Positions 55,321 to 63,972 of a stretch of DNA of 64,000 bases are shown in pieces; the stretch's first letter is position 1, and every line of letters starts with the position of its first letter. The translations under genes and the position numbers were made by a program. Source of the stretch: Bombiscardovia coagulans (lineage in GTDB: Bacteria > Actinomycetota > Actinomycetes > Actinomycetales > Bifidobacteriaceae); the NCBI RefSeq assembly GCF_002259585.1, contig NZ_MWWS01000003.1, positions 103,032-167,031 of the forward strand, in the 5' to 3' direction. Below the pieces are notes generated by a model. That model searched no databases. It saw only the letters and a program-made list of their open reading frames with translations, and was not told where the DNA came from.

Positions 55321-56433
55321 ATGAGAATTTCATGTAAGACACAAGTTGGCACTAACCAGAGTCGCCAGCAACCCTCACGCAAACAAACTCGGAGGCGCTC
55401 CCTACTAGCCCTCGTTGCTGCGAGTGTTTTGACTCTGGGACTATCAGGATGTGCCAGTACCAATTCGCATAATTTTGCAGCAAGCGATGCAAATCCCATT
55501 TCGTTCATGCTGGATTGGACACCCAACACCAATCATGTTGGTATTTACGTGGCCAACAGCAAGGGGTATTACCAGGACTCGGGTATTACCGTGAAGATAC
55601 TGCCTACAGCACAAGCTGGTGCGGAAACTTCCGTAGAGAATGGGGTGGCAGATATCGGATTCTCAAAGTTAAGCAATTTAGCTGATTTCAACGCTAAGGG
55701 AGCACATCTGAAACTCGTTTTCAATTTGGCGCAACAGCCTATTGCCCGCTGGTGTTCATTGGCATCACGGACAGACATCACCAGCCCTAAAGACTTTGAC
55801 GGGAAAACATTCGTAAGCTTCGGCTCTGCCGAGCAGACAGCCGTAGTGAAACAGATGATCAAATACGCTGGGGGTAAAGGAGATTTCACAACAGTAACGT
55901 CAGGCACTAACACTTTTACCACGCTCACCAGTGGCAAAGGAGACTTTGCTGGCTTCTATGTATCTTGGGAAGGCGTGCAGTCAGACTTACAAGGACCTAA
56001 GCTTAATTGCTTCACTCAATCAGATTGGGGAGTGCCAGGTAATCCGGATCAAACTGGTTTCGCCGTCAAAGATTCATGGCTCAAAGACCCCCAACACAAG
56101 GAGAACCTTACCAAGTTCATCCAAGCCACCAAGCGGGGGTATGATTGGGCCCTTGCCCACCCTGACGAAGCTGCTGACATTCTGGTCTCTCAAACTCCCA
56201 CAGCCCATATAGACCCTCAGCAAGCTCGAACTTCTATGAAACTCATAACCCAAGAGGGTTATTGGACCAACCAGCCCAAGCAAACCACTGTTCCAGGCCG
56301 CCTCAACATGCAAGACGCTCAGACCTATCTGAATTTCCAATATGAAGCTGGCTCATACCAAGACAGCAAAGGCAAACCAGTCAAGCAAGCACCACAGGCC
56401 CACAACTTGTGGACTGATGAGTTTATACGATGA
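55321..56433 (+). CDS. thiY: ABC transporter substrate-binding lipoprotein, ThiY/NMT1-like (pyrimidine precursor of thiamine)
   Basis: 370 residues from the ATG at 55321 (a TTG two codons earlier is possible). A basic N-terminus, hydrophobic segment and lipobox LGLSGC (C44) mark a lipoprotein. The mature part begins with ISFMLDWTPNTNHVGIYVANSKGYYQ, the THI5/NMT1 signature of proteins that bind formylaminopyrimidine or HMP for thiamine salvage. It overlaps the permease gene by 4 bp. No ATPase gene follows, so a shared or distant ATPase is required. Confidence 0.85.
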   Translation: MRISCKTQVGTNQSRQQPSRKQTRRRSLLALVAASVLTLGLSGCASTNSHNFAASDANPISFMLDWTPNTNHVGIYVANSKGYYQDSGITVKILPTAQAGAETSVENGVADIGFSKLSNLADFNAKGAHLKLVFNLAQQPIARWCSLASRTDITSPKDFDGKTFVSFGSAEQTAVVKQMIKYAGGKGDFTTVTSGTNTFTTLTSGKGDFAGFYVSWEGVQSDLQGPKLNCFTQSDWGVPGNPDQTGFAVKDSWLKDPQHKENLTKFIQATKRGYDWALAHPDEAADILVSQTPTAHIDPQQARTSMKLITQEGYWTNQPKQTTVPGRLNMQDAQTYLNFQYEAGSYQDSKGKPVKQAPQAHNLWTDEFIR

Positions 56434-57185
56434 AACAACACTTCTCACAATTCTGTAGGCGCGCCCTCCCGCCTACCTTAACCGCCGCCCTTATCCTTCT
56501 TGCGTGGCAACTCTGGGTCACTTGGGGAGGTGTTTCCGAGTTAGTCTTGCCTTCACCTGAGCATATTGTTTTTGCCACTATCGCCAATCTCCCTGACCTC
56601 ATAAGTGCAAGCAAAATCACCACAATAGAAGGATTAGCAGGGTTCGCGTTGGCAACCGTTGTAGGCTTATTCATGGGAATAGTCTTATACTCTTGGCGTT
56701 TTTTGCACGATGTGCTCTACCCTCTTATTGCGACAGCTCAAATGGTGCCACTCATCACCATAGCTCCGCTCTTTATCATCTGGTTTGGTTTCGAGCCAGT
56801 CGGCAAGGTGGTCATCGTTGCAATCTTTAGCCTCTTCCCTATTGCCATTCAAACATATCGCGGTTTAGCTGAGGTACCGAACTTTTATGAAGATGTGGCC
56901 CTGACATGCGGTGCCAACCGTTTCTGGACCCTGTGGCACGTCAAACTACGTGTGGCAGCCCCACAAATATTCTCGGGTCTGCGTATCTCCGCAGCATACG
57001 TCTTTGCCACAGCGTCTACTGCGGAATACCTTGGAGCACAGAACGGCTTAGGTATTTGGCTTCAATCTGCCTTCAACTCTTTCCAGACCACCCTTATTTT
57101 CAGCGCTACCTTCGTTATCGTATTGTTAACTTCCGTATTACTTGGGGTGATTGCTCTTGTGGAAAGAGCCACTATTGGAGAATGA
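56430..57185 (+). CDS. thiX: ABC transporter permease, ThiX-like
   Basis: 251 residues, about six helices. The cytoplasmic EAA loop reads EDVALTCGANRFWTLWHVKLRVAAPQIFSGLRIS, as in SsuC/TauC/ThiX permeases. With the upstream binding protein it forms the membrane part of a pyrimidine (thiamine precursor) importer. Specificity rests on the partner. Intergenic sequence and an unrelated gene follow, so the operon is two genes long. Confidence 0.87.
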   Translation: MKQHFSQFCRRALPPTLTAALILLAWQLWVTWGGVSELVLPSPEHIVFATIANLPDLISASKITTIEGLAGFALATVVGLFMGIVLYSWRFLHDVLYPLIATAQMVPLITIAPLFIIWFGFEPVGKVVIVAIFSLFPIAIQTYRGLAEVPNFYEDVALTCGANRFWTLWHVKLRVAAPQIFSGLRISAAYVFATASTAEYLGAQNGLGIWLQSAFNSFQTTLIFSATFVIVLLTSVLLGVIALVERATIGE

Positions 57186-57327
57186 GAACAAATTCACAGA
57201 AAGCCGTCTGACAACTCTGCAATACTCATTATCTGTCATACTAGTAATACCAGCATGTCTCATTTCAAGCGTGTGATTAACATAAAAATGACCATACGAG
57301 GTCGATAGAAGTATAGAAGAGGTATAC

Positions 57328-58278
57328 ATGCCGCAACTTAACGAGGATTCCAACAACTCGAATGCTGCCGGAAACTCACCAAGCCAGCAGCCCCAATACA
57401 GGCAGCCAGCCCCACCCCAGTATGGACAACAGGTGCCTAGCACCCAACAACCCCAATACGGGCAACAAGTTCCTAGCCCGCAGCAGCCAAGATATGGGCA
57501 AGCAGCTCCATCACAGTACAGTCAGCAACCACAGGCCCAGACCCAACCACAAACCCAGCCTCAATACAGGCAGCCAGCATATGGGCAACAGACACCAGGA
57601 GCAGCACAATATGGCGTACCGGGCGCACAGTATGCACAGCAGCCCCAAAACAATGCACAGGCAGGCAACCAGAATCCAGGCACTCAAAGTGCATTCCCTC
57701 AGAACACACCAGTTTATAACGGAGTAACCAACACCATGGCTGTACCTAGTCTCGATCAGCCTTGGTACGGCATTGGCTTTACAGACGCAGTCAAACGCTT
57801 CTTCAACAAGTACGCCGACTTCAAGGGACGGGCTTCAAAGGGAGAATATTGGTGGGTCATACTCTTCGTTTCCCTATGCAATATACTTTCCCTTTTCCTA
57901 AGCGTCCTCCTGGGAGAAGCTGGCACTTTTATTGACTCAATCTGGCATATAGCTATATTCATCCCACTTCTGTCGGTGGCGACGCGCAGACTGCATGACA
58001 GCAACCTGTCCGGAGGATGGCTCACCCTTCCAATTGCAATGTTCTTCAGTGGTTTTATGCTAGATGTAGTTACTTTAGCAAGCCTGCCTACAACTCTGTA
58101 TAATGACCTGCAACCCGAAGACCTCTACGCCTTAAGTCCTGCGATAGGAACAATGATAACTATTGGCGGATTACTTATGATCCTGAGTATAGTTGCTTGG
58201 ATAGTCCTTACTGTTCGAGACAGTAAACCAGAAGGAGCACGTTTCGACCGCCAAACCCCACCCAACTATCAGCGCTAA
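57328..58278 (+). CDS. DUF805 membrane protein with Pro/Gln/Tyr-rich N-terminus
   Basis: 316 residues, ATG behind AGAGG. Residues 1 to about 130 are a low-complexity tail built from imperfect repeats of the kind PQYGQQ. The DUF805 domain follows with FKGRASKGEYWWVILF, ATRRLHDSNLSGGW and four predicted helices. DUF805 proteins are inner-membrane proteins of unknown function; the tail is probably cytoplasmic and may drive protein contacts. The stop lies in front of a long inverted repeat shared with the convergent gene. Confidence 0.85.
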   Translation: MPQLNEDSNNSNAAGNSPSQQPQYRQPAPPQYGQQVPSTQQPQYGQQVPSPQQPRYGQAAPSQYSQQPQAQTQPQTQPQYRQPAYGQQTPGAAQYGVPGAQYAQQPQNNAQAGNQNPGTQSAFPQNTPVYNGVTNTMAVPSLDQPWYGIGFTDAVKRFFNKYADFKGRASKGEYWWVILFVSLCNILSLFLSVLLGEAGTFIDSIWHIAIFIPLLSVATRRLHDSNLSGGWLTLPIAMFFSGFMLDVVTLASLPTTLYNDLQPEDLYALSPAIGTMITIGGLLMILSIVAWIVLTVRDSKPEGARFDRQTPPNYQR

Positions 58279-58348
58279 TACCTGTGTGGCTCAGCATTTG
58301 CCATAGCGCTTAGCTGACACCACGCATAGAGTGTTAAGCACAGATTGC

Positions 58349-58400
58349 GACCCGAATAGACCACGAACATTCACAGTTCTACCGGTGGTTTATTCGGGTC
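58349..58400. terminator. 16-bp inverted repeat between convergent genes
   Basis: Arms 58349-58364 and 58385-58400 pair at all 16 positions with one G-U wobble and enclose a 20-nt loop. The right arm encodes the last codons of the minus-strand gene. On the plus strand TCTTCT follows. Probably a bidirectional terminator, though without a classic U-tract. Confidence 0.55.
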
Positions 58401-59249
58401 TTCTGGTACATGCGCGAATTTAGCCCTTAGAGCTTCACGACTTTTGCGTTCGTCATCCTCTTTAGCTTTTCTCTGGGCTTCTTCTGGATCCCAGAGAACA
58501 TCGACACGGTGCTGCTCCCATTCCTGCTCCAACAGCGGCGCAAGAGCTTCACTGAAAACCACTACTGCCTCTTGCTTCTGACCTTGACTACAAGTTACCA
58601 AGAGATCTTGCAGCTGAAGGTCAGAGATATAACAGCGAGGAATTCCCACACGATCGTTGAACTCATTGACTACCAATAGGATCGGTAAAACCTTGCGAGC
58701 ATCATCCCTGCTGGCACCCACTGCCTGCCCTAACTCGTACGCCAACATAATAGATGCTGACAAGCGTTCAGCAAGAGCCTGTATGTCACTTGAATCTATG
58801 TGATTCGTTTCGTCTGTATGCAGAGATTCCACAGCTGCTTGCAGTATCTGCTGAACAACCTGACATTGTTCTTGATCCCAGCCGGCTTCCAAGTCACCCA
58901 CGGTCTGCATTATGGCATCAGAATCAGGTGGAAAACCAGTCAGACCATCGTAAGCATTGTTTGCCGCCAGAAGCGCATCAACAATAGACTGAGGCCGTCC
59001 GGGAATCTCGTCAGCTCCCTCATACACAAACTCTGCATCAGCTATAGTCACATCCTGCCCAGTCATAATTCTCGCTAGACTTTGTGTCATCCTAACCTGG
59101 AGGTTCTCACCATACTTAGTATCGTTATCGAGCTGGGTTGCATCAGTCAATGGCCACAATTCAATGAGATTAGCAGCTGCTTGAGATGACTTTACCACAC
59201 CCGGTAAGAGCGCCAACTTAGCTACCATACTCATATCGAATTGACTCAT
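58371..59249 (-). CDS. Hypothetical acidic protein
   Basis: 292 residues from the ATG at 59249, with GGAGG 5 nt upstream. I do not recognise the family. It lacks a signal peptide and membrane helices, is acidic and mainly helical, and ends in a charged stretch (EEAQRKAKEDDERKSREAL) followed by a Pro-rich tail. Cysteines are few and show no metal motif. The gene is convergent with the DUF805 gene and shares an inverted repeat at its end. It is 37 bp from the phosphatase gene upstream, so the two could be co-transcribed. Confidence 0.7.
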   Translation of the reverse strand: MSQFDMSMVAKLALLPGVVKSSQAAANLIELWPLTDATQLDNDTKYGENLQVRMTQSLARIMTGQDVTIADAEFVYEGADEIPGRPQSIVDALLAANNAYDGLTGFPPDSDAIMQTVGDLEAGWDQEQCQVVQQILQAAVESLHTDETNHIDSSDIQALAERLSASIMLAYELGQAVGASRDDARKVLPILLVVNEFNDRVGIPRCYISDLQLQDLLVTCSQGQKQEAVVVFSEALAPLLEQEWEQHRVDVLWDPEEAQRKAKEDDERKSREALRAKFAHVPEDPNKPPVEL

Positions 59250-59286
59250 CATGCCCTCCTCGGCTTTGCTTCGATGGCGATCTATG

Positions 59287-59982
59287 CTACAGCTTACCTA
59301 CTATTGTAAATAGTGTATTGCGCCCTGCGCAGCCACCAGCAGGATCTGCATACGTTATGCCAAGCACTTTCTTACTGTCATCATCAAATGTAATAGAAGT
59401 TACTGAAGCTAGGGCTGTACCACGCATAAGCATATTATGCTCGGGACGGCCAGTTTCCAAGAAATGACGGAAACTCCAAATAGGCGACTCATGGCTTACA
59501 GCGATTATTTGCTGCCCTGGATACCGATCGACTTGCTCGTAGGCAAAATCTCGCACCCGTTGGGCTATCGACTGGTACGACTCCCCCCAAGAAGGTTCCA
59601 TAAGATTGGTTAGCAAGCGCCAATTACCATTACGCCAGAGGGCACCCTCCCCTTTGCCGATACGCTTGCCTCGAAACTCGTTACCCGCTTCGATGAGCCT
59701 ATTATCGAACGCCAATTGGAGGGGATCGTGCTCCTCCTCTTGCCGGGTTGCGTTTATCTCATCACAGATAATTTGCGCCGTTTCCTTAGCCCTATCAAGG
59801 GGGGAAGAATAAATGGCAGCTACGCCCTGAGTCGCAGGGTTCAATGACAGGAAGCGCCCTGTTGTCTCAGCCATTCTCCGGCCTGTATTGGATAGGTGAA
59901 AACCAGGGAGCCGCTCATAGATCACGTGCTCTGGGTTATAGACCTGACCATGTCGGACAAAATGAATGGTCGTTGCAGACAA
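59287..59982 (-). CDS. Histidine phosphatase family protein
   Basis: 231 residues from a TTG at 59982, with GGAGG 7 nt upstream; the frame extends to 60018. The RHG motif is IHFVRHGQV at the N-terminus, with SSPLDRAKETAQII (Arg of the pocket) and VSHESPIWSFRHFL (second His). Phosphoglycerate mutase-like phosphatase, typically acting on small phosphoesters. The MFS gene (+) is divergent with about 165 bp between starts. Confidence 0.9.
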   Translation of the reverse strand: MSATTIHFVRHGQVYNPEHVIYERLPGFHLSNTGRRMAETTGRFLSLNPATQGVAAIYSSPLDRAKETAQIICDEINATRQEEEHDPLQLAFDNRLIEAGNEFRGKRIGKGEGALWRNGNWRLLTNLMEPSWGESYQSIAQRVRDFAYEQVDRYPGQQIIAVSHESPIWSFRHFLETGRPEHNMLMRGTALASVTSITFDDDSKKVLGITYADPAGGCAGRNTLFTIVGKL

Positions 59983-60147
59983 AATACCGCCTCCTAGTAC
60001 TAATATGAACACACGCAAAAATTATTGTTTTTCTGCGTGTCGTTATCTCTTTCCACTAAAGTTTTGCACGGATTGCCTGTGGCCACAAGTCGAAAATACA
60101 ATCCATCTACCACTCCAGAATACTCACCCTTCGGTGAAAGGAATCCG

Positions 60148-61473
60148 ATGCCCAATCAGGTCATCGCTGCGGTCAAAGAAGTAGGACACCGTGTTGTCGA
60201 CGGTTACGCAGAATTACTCAGAATGCCCAATACAGCTCGTTTCGCTACCGGAGCTGTCATAGCTTCCATGCCTGCACCTATGGTTGGTATGACCATTACT
60301 ATTGCTGTTCAGCATAATTACGGTAGCTACTCGCTCGCTGGAGCCCTCACAGCCATTCAAGCCATTTCTATGGCTATCGCGAGCCCACTGATAGGTAAGC
60401 TAGTAGATAAGTTTGGCCAGAAGCAAACAGCTGTTCCCACAATTATTATCTGGCTGCTGGCAGCTGCCAGTCTCATAACAGCCATCACCTTGAACGCCCC
60501 TGTTTGGGTGCTTTATTGCCTTACCCCGTTAATGGCAGCTATTCCACCTTGGGGAGCTATGAGCCGTCACCGGTGGACTACCCTGCTCAAAGGTGATCAT
60601 ATTCGCACTGAGCGCGCACTATCCCTGTGCGGCGTCTTTGACGAAGCCATGTGGGTAGTAGGTAATCCACTAGCATCAATCCTGGCTGTTTACTCTGGAA
60701 TTGTGGCCTTTGCCTTTACCGGATTGTGTGTAGTTGTTGGTGCCATTATGTTCTTAGGAGCTTTGGGAACAGAACCACCCTCTCAAACTGATTTAGCACG
60801 CAAGGAAGGCATCACCCGTAAAGAGTACCGTAGACGACAGGCAGCCCTGCAAGCCTCGCTTCAAGGTGAAAAACGTAAATCTACCTTTTGGAGTGCTGGA
60901 CTCATCGCTGTCTGCGTTACTTGGTTTGGCCTAGGCGCTTTCCAGTCAGCAGCCTCAATCTCGATTATTTCTTTTGCCACCGAACAGAACATGAAGCAGA
61001 TGACAGGTTTTGTCTTTGCATGCTTCTCCTTCAGCTCTCTCATCGGAGCTCTCTTTTATGGAGCAAAAAGCTGGTCGACTCCCCTATGGAAACGATTCTA
61101 CTTCTGCCTCGTAGTGGTCAACTTAGGCATTGCGTCCTTCCTTTTCGCACACAATTTGTGGACCATTATGGCTATTTACTTGATTATTGGTATCTGCCAG
61201 TCTCCCACCTGGATTAACGGCAACCAGCTCATGCTCCACCTAGTGCCGCCCATCCGCTTTACTGAAGGTATGTCTTGGCTCAACGCCATGAATGCAATCG
61301 GGTCGTCAGCTGGATCAGCTATCGCTGGTATCTTTATCGATTCTTATGGATCCCGTGGTGGTTTTGCGGTTGTTTCTACATTAGCGCTCACGAGTTTGGC
61401 CATAGCTTTCGTCGGCTTACGACAGATTCGCGCATCCACTGAACAGCCAGATTTGACACTCATGTCTCGTTGA
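60148..61473 (+). CDS. Major facilitator superfamily transporter
   Basis: 441 residues from the ATG at 60148, with AAAGGA 5 nt upstream; the frame opens at 60025. Twelve helices. The loop 2-3 motif is GKLVDKFGQKQTAV and a long central cytoplasmic loop is basic (EGITRKEYRRRQAALQ). The C-terminal half is complete. The substrate is unknown, probably a drug or metabolite efflux carrier. GtrA follows 58 bp after. Confidence 0.85.
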   Translation: MPNQVIAAVKEVGHRVVDGYAELLRMPNTARFATGAVIASMPAPMVGMTITIAVQHNYGSYSLAGALTAIQAISMAIASPLIGKLVDKFGQKQTAVPTIIIWLLAAASLITAITLNAPVWVLYCLTPLMAAIPPWGAMSRHRWTTLLKGDHIRTERALSLCGVFDEAMWVVGNPLASILAVYSGIVAFAFTGLCVVVGAIMFLGALGTEPPSQTDLARKEGITRKEYRRRQAALQASLQGEKRKSTFWSAGLIAVCVTWFGLGAFQSAASISIISFATEQNMKQMTGFVFACFSFSSLIGALFYGAKSWSTPLWKRFYFCLVVVNLGIASFLFAHNLWTIMAIYLIIGICQSPTWINGNQLMLHLVPPIRFTEGMSWLNAMNAIGSSAGSAIAGIFIDSYGSRGGFAVVSTLALTSLAIAFVGLRQIRASTEQPDLTLMSR

Positions 61474-61531
61474 AGAAAACACCACCACAACTCAGCAATG
61501 TGATTGTAAGGGCATGCTGTAAGATATCCAT

Positions 61532-62035
61532 GTGCGAAAACTCATTGGACAAATTGCTAAGTTTGGAATCGTTGGCTTCATCGCTTTTGTAATTGACTTC
61601 GGCGTTATGAATGTCCTCCTCTACTTCCACCTTAACAATTTAGTTGCTAGCACTGTATCTTTCCTACTCTCTTTGGCTTTTAACTACCTAGCAAGCATGA
61701 AGTATGTGTTCACCCACCGGGACGACATGGCTCGTTGGATGGAAATTCTTGTTTTCTTCGTTTCTTCGGCCATCGGCCTAGGTATTAACGAACTCATCAT
61801 TTGGGCAGGGACTGCTATGCTGCCAATCGATGCTTCACAGACCATGCATTCCAAGTATGTGCTGTACTCCAATGCCGCAAAGATCGTAGCAACAGTTATC
61901 GTATCTGTCTGGAACTTCCTTACCCGTAAATGGCTCCTCGATGCTCCTACAGAGGGTAAGAATGTGTCAGAAAACTCTCTTTCCCGTCGCTTGGGCAAAT
62001 TTTCACTACAGCATAGCCCCTTTGGCTGGCAGTAA
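61532..62035 (+). CDS. GtrA family membrane protein
   Basis: 167 residues, GTG start. Four helices with the GtrA signature: FGIVGFIAFVIDFGVMNVLLY, VSFLLSLAFNYLASMKYVF, and the C-terminal NFLTRKWLL. GtrA proteins are thought to move polyprenyl-linked sugars across the membrane, but no glycosyltransferase is adjacent. It lies 58 bp after the MFS gene. Confidence 0.88.
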   Translation: MRKLIGQIAKFGIVGFIAFVIDFGVMNVLLYFHLNNLVASTVSFLLSLAFNYLASMKYVFTHRDDMARWMEILVFFVSSAIGLGINELIIWAGTAMLPIDASQTMHSKYVLYSNAAKIVATVIVSVWNFLTRKWLLDAPTEGKNVSENSLSRRLGKFSLQHSPFGWQ

Positions 62036-62108
62036 TAACCATCTGGGATTAGGCTTATCAGTGTAAGTATTGCTGTTAGAAGCATCCAGACTTCTAAGGA
62101 GAGTAATT

Positions 62109-62456
62109 ATGCCTGTTATCCATACCCATATCAGTACCCCGTTGAGTGCCGACCAGCGAGACAGAATTAAGACCGCATACGGCAAGGCCATCACTGCTAT
62201 TCCAGGTAAAAGCGAAAACTGGCTGATGTGTCCATTCGAGGACAATATGCCCATCTATTTTGCTGGCGACGATTCCAAGCCCGCAGCCTACGTTGAAGTC
62301 AATATTTTTGGCTCAGATGTCGATCGTTCAGTATGGGAGCAGCTCACTCAGTCCATTATGCAGATCCTGAAACAAGAAGCCAGTGTCCCCTCCGACCGTA
62401 TGTACATCCGATATACAGCCACCCGCGACTGGGGTTGGAACGGCTCCAATTTTTAG
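62109..62456 (+). CDS. MIF/phenylpyruvate tautomerase-like protein
   Basis: 115 residues from the ATG at 62109, with AAGGAGAG upstream; the frame opens at 62070. It fits the macrophage migration inhibitory factor fold: catalytic Pro directly after Met (MPVIHTHIS), a Lys in IPGKSENWL at the position of MIF Lys32, and the C-terminal SDRMYIRYTATRDWGWNGSNF pattern that matches the MIF end. Length is that of MIF (about 115). Bacterial homologues may be tautomerases of unknown substrate or host-directed factors. Single gene, convergent with the sortase gene. Confidence 0.85.
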   Translation: MPVIHTHISTPLSADQRDRIKTAYGKAITAIPGKSENWLMCPFEDNMPIYFAGDDSKPAAYVEVNIFGSDVDRSVWEQLTQSIMQILKQEASVPSDRMYIRYTATRDWGWNGSNF

Positions 62457-62482
62457 TTGTTGATGGATTGTTGGTGGGTTGG

Positions 62483-63565
62483 CTAGTGTTTGGGTTGGTG
62501 TTTGTAGGCTAGCTTGTGTTTCGGCCGGTGTGATCGCTTGATTGATGGCTTGGGCGTTCGCTTGGATGATTGCTTGATTGATTGTTTATGTGTTCGTTTG
62601 ATTGATTGCTGGGATGATGGTTTATGGGTTGGCTGGTGTCCTGTTTGTTCACGCTTACCCGCCAACCAACCATGCTTTCCTGGTTGTTTCACACTCACTA
62701 CCAGCCAACCACTATCAGCCACCAACACCACTACCAATACCAACAACCACCAAGGAAACGAGGGAACACTAGGCTTACTCACAGCTGCCTGCCGGGCCTG
62801 AACCGGTGTAGGAAACACTCGCTGACCCGTCACAAAAATACGCTGCGTGTTAATCCCTAACGGAGTACACGTCACCAACGTCACTAAATCCTGACCCTCA
62901 ACCGGTTGTAAACTACGAGTCTGTTCGGGTTCAACAACCTGTGTGTTCACGACCTGATACGTGACCACGTGATGGAAACTCGAGATAGTGAACTGGTCAC
63001 CAACCTTGACTTTATCCAAATTCGTAAACAACGTCGCTTGAGCCAACCCCCGATGCCCGGTCAACACCGCGTGGGTACCACTACCACCCACCGGCACACT
63101 CGTGCCTTCTAAATGACCGATACCCATCAACAAGGTAGCATCACTGGTACCGTGATACACCGGTACATCAACACGAATACTCGGCACTTGTAACCGAGCC
63201 ATCAACCCGTGTCCTGCTGGCAGGGTCTGCTCGTACCGTTCATGGAGATCCTTACCCTGTTGACTAAATGGCTGGTTCGTGTTTGCCCGGTAAGCAGCAC
63301 CAGCATGTAACGCGTTGTTATACGCGTACGCGGCTTGTATGTAACGCTGCTCTTCTTGCGCTGATACCTGACCCTCATGTGGTACCCCTTGACCAATCAA
63401 GCGTGACTGCTCGTACTGAGCAACCCACGAAGCAGCTGACGGATACACCAACGCGCTCACACCAGCAGCTACCAACACAAACACGAGTAACGCGCTCCAC
63501 CATTGACCACGCCGTACACGCTGCCACCATCCCACCCGATAACCCACCTGTTCCACCCTTGCCAC
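62483..63565 (-). CDS. srtC: Class C sortase with long basic tail
   Basis: 360 residues, GTG start with only a weak ribosome site. Helix 1 at about 24-42, then the sortase barrel with catalytic H171 (AVLTGHRG), C233 (TLVTCTPLG) and R242 (NTQRIFVTGQR), and a second helix at about 270-291. Two-helix architecture and TLVTCTP mark the pilus-polymerising class C. The last 69 residues are an unusual Lys/His/Arg/Ser/Pro tail with repeats of SIKRTHK and SIKRSHR, predicted cytoplasmic. No pilin gene is visible in the 435 bp upstream. It converges with the MIF-like gene. Confidence 0.9.
   Translation of the reverse strand: MARVEQVGYRVGWWQRVRRGQWWSALLVFVLVAAGVSALVYPSAASWVAQYEQSRLIGQGVPHEGQVSAQEEQRYIQAAYAYNNALHAGAAYRANTNQPFSQQGKDLHERYEQTLPAGHGLMARLQVPSIRVDVPVYHGTSDATLLMGIGHLEGTSVPVGGSGTHAVLTGHRGLAQATLFTNLDKVKVGDQFTISSFHHVVTYQVVNTQVVEPEQTRSLQPVEGQDLVTLVTCTPLGINTQRIFVTGQRVFPTPVQARQAAVSKPSVPSFPWWLLVLVVVLVADSGWLVVSVKQPGKHGWLAGKREQTGHQPTHKPSSQQSIKRTHKQSIKQSSKRTPKPSIKRSHRPKHKLAYKHQPKH
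62484..62690. repeat. Repetitive sequence encoding the sortase tail
   Basis: Imperfect short repeats built on TTGATTGAT and TGGTTTG on the plus strand encode SIK-containing units of about 10-12 residues in the sortase C-terminus. Slippage-prone and probably variable in copy number. Confidence 0.6.
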
Positions 63566-63639
63566 TACCCGTCATACACGCCAGCCCACACTACCAACAC
63601 CACACCAAGCCACACACAAACACCACCCCCATGATCCAT

Positions 63640-63825
63640 GATCCTTGTCTAGGCTTTACGTAGTACGCCCCTTATCAGGTTCTTCCTACACACGCCCCTG
63701 TCTAAGTTTTTACGTACGCTCCTGAAGAATCTTCCTAGACCCATGACCAGGTTTTACACACACCCGTGTTCAGGTTTTTCTTAGACTCCTGACTTAGGGT
63801 TTTTCTTATGCTTGTGTTTAGGTAA
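63640..63825. repeat. Degenerate 21-26 bp tandem repeats upstream of the sortase gene
   Basis: About eight diverged units follow one another, each with a CAGGTTTTT-like core and a C/A-rich end (for example units starting near 63653, 63676, 63700, 63746 and 63770). They contain no stable reading frame and no CRISPR-like regularity. Confidence 0.5.
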
Positions 63826-63831
63826 TGATAT

Positions 63832-63888
63832 GCGGGGGTTTACCAAGGTTTGGGAAGAGAAAAAAGACCAAACCCGGTAAACCCCCGC
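63832..63888. repeat. Long composite hairpin
   Basis: A 13-bp perfect stem (63832-63844 with 63876-63888) carries an inner 7-bp stem (63847-63853 with 63868-63874) around a purine-rich 14-nt loop. It lies 267 bp upstream of the sortase start. Confidence 0.85.
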
Positions 63889-63893
63889 CACCA

Positions 63894-63933
63894 ACCGTGG
63901 CTTTGCTGGGGGGATTACCATACAAGCCACGGT
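63894..63933. repeat. 10-bp stem hairpin with a G6 tract
   Basis: ACCGTGGCTT (63894-63903) pairs perfectly with AAGCCACGGT (63924-63933). The 20-nt loop includes a run of six G, a possible slippage site. Confidence 0.85.
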
Positions 63934-63947
63934 AGTCTTCTACCAGC

Positions 63948-63972
63948 AGTGAGTATTCAACCAACACTCACT
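63948..63972. repeat. 7-bp inverted repeat
   Basis: AGTGAGT (63948-63954) and ACTCACT (63966-63972) are complementary. Third in a row of inverted repeats at the window end. The 435 bp upstream of the sortase start hold no other visible gene. Confidence 0.55.

Noticed and set aside
55206..55532. Minus-strand frame of 108 codons opposite thiY
   Set aside because: It overlaps the well-supported lipoprotein gene and has no ribosome site or recognisable domain.
63640..63825. CRISPR array
   Set aside because: Units are diverged, differ in length and lack unique spacers of regular size.
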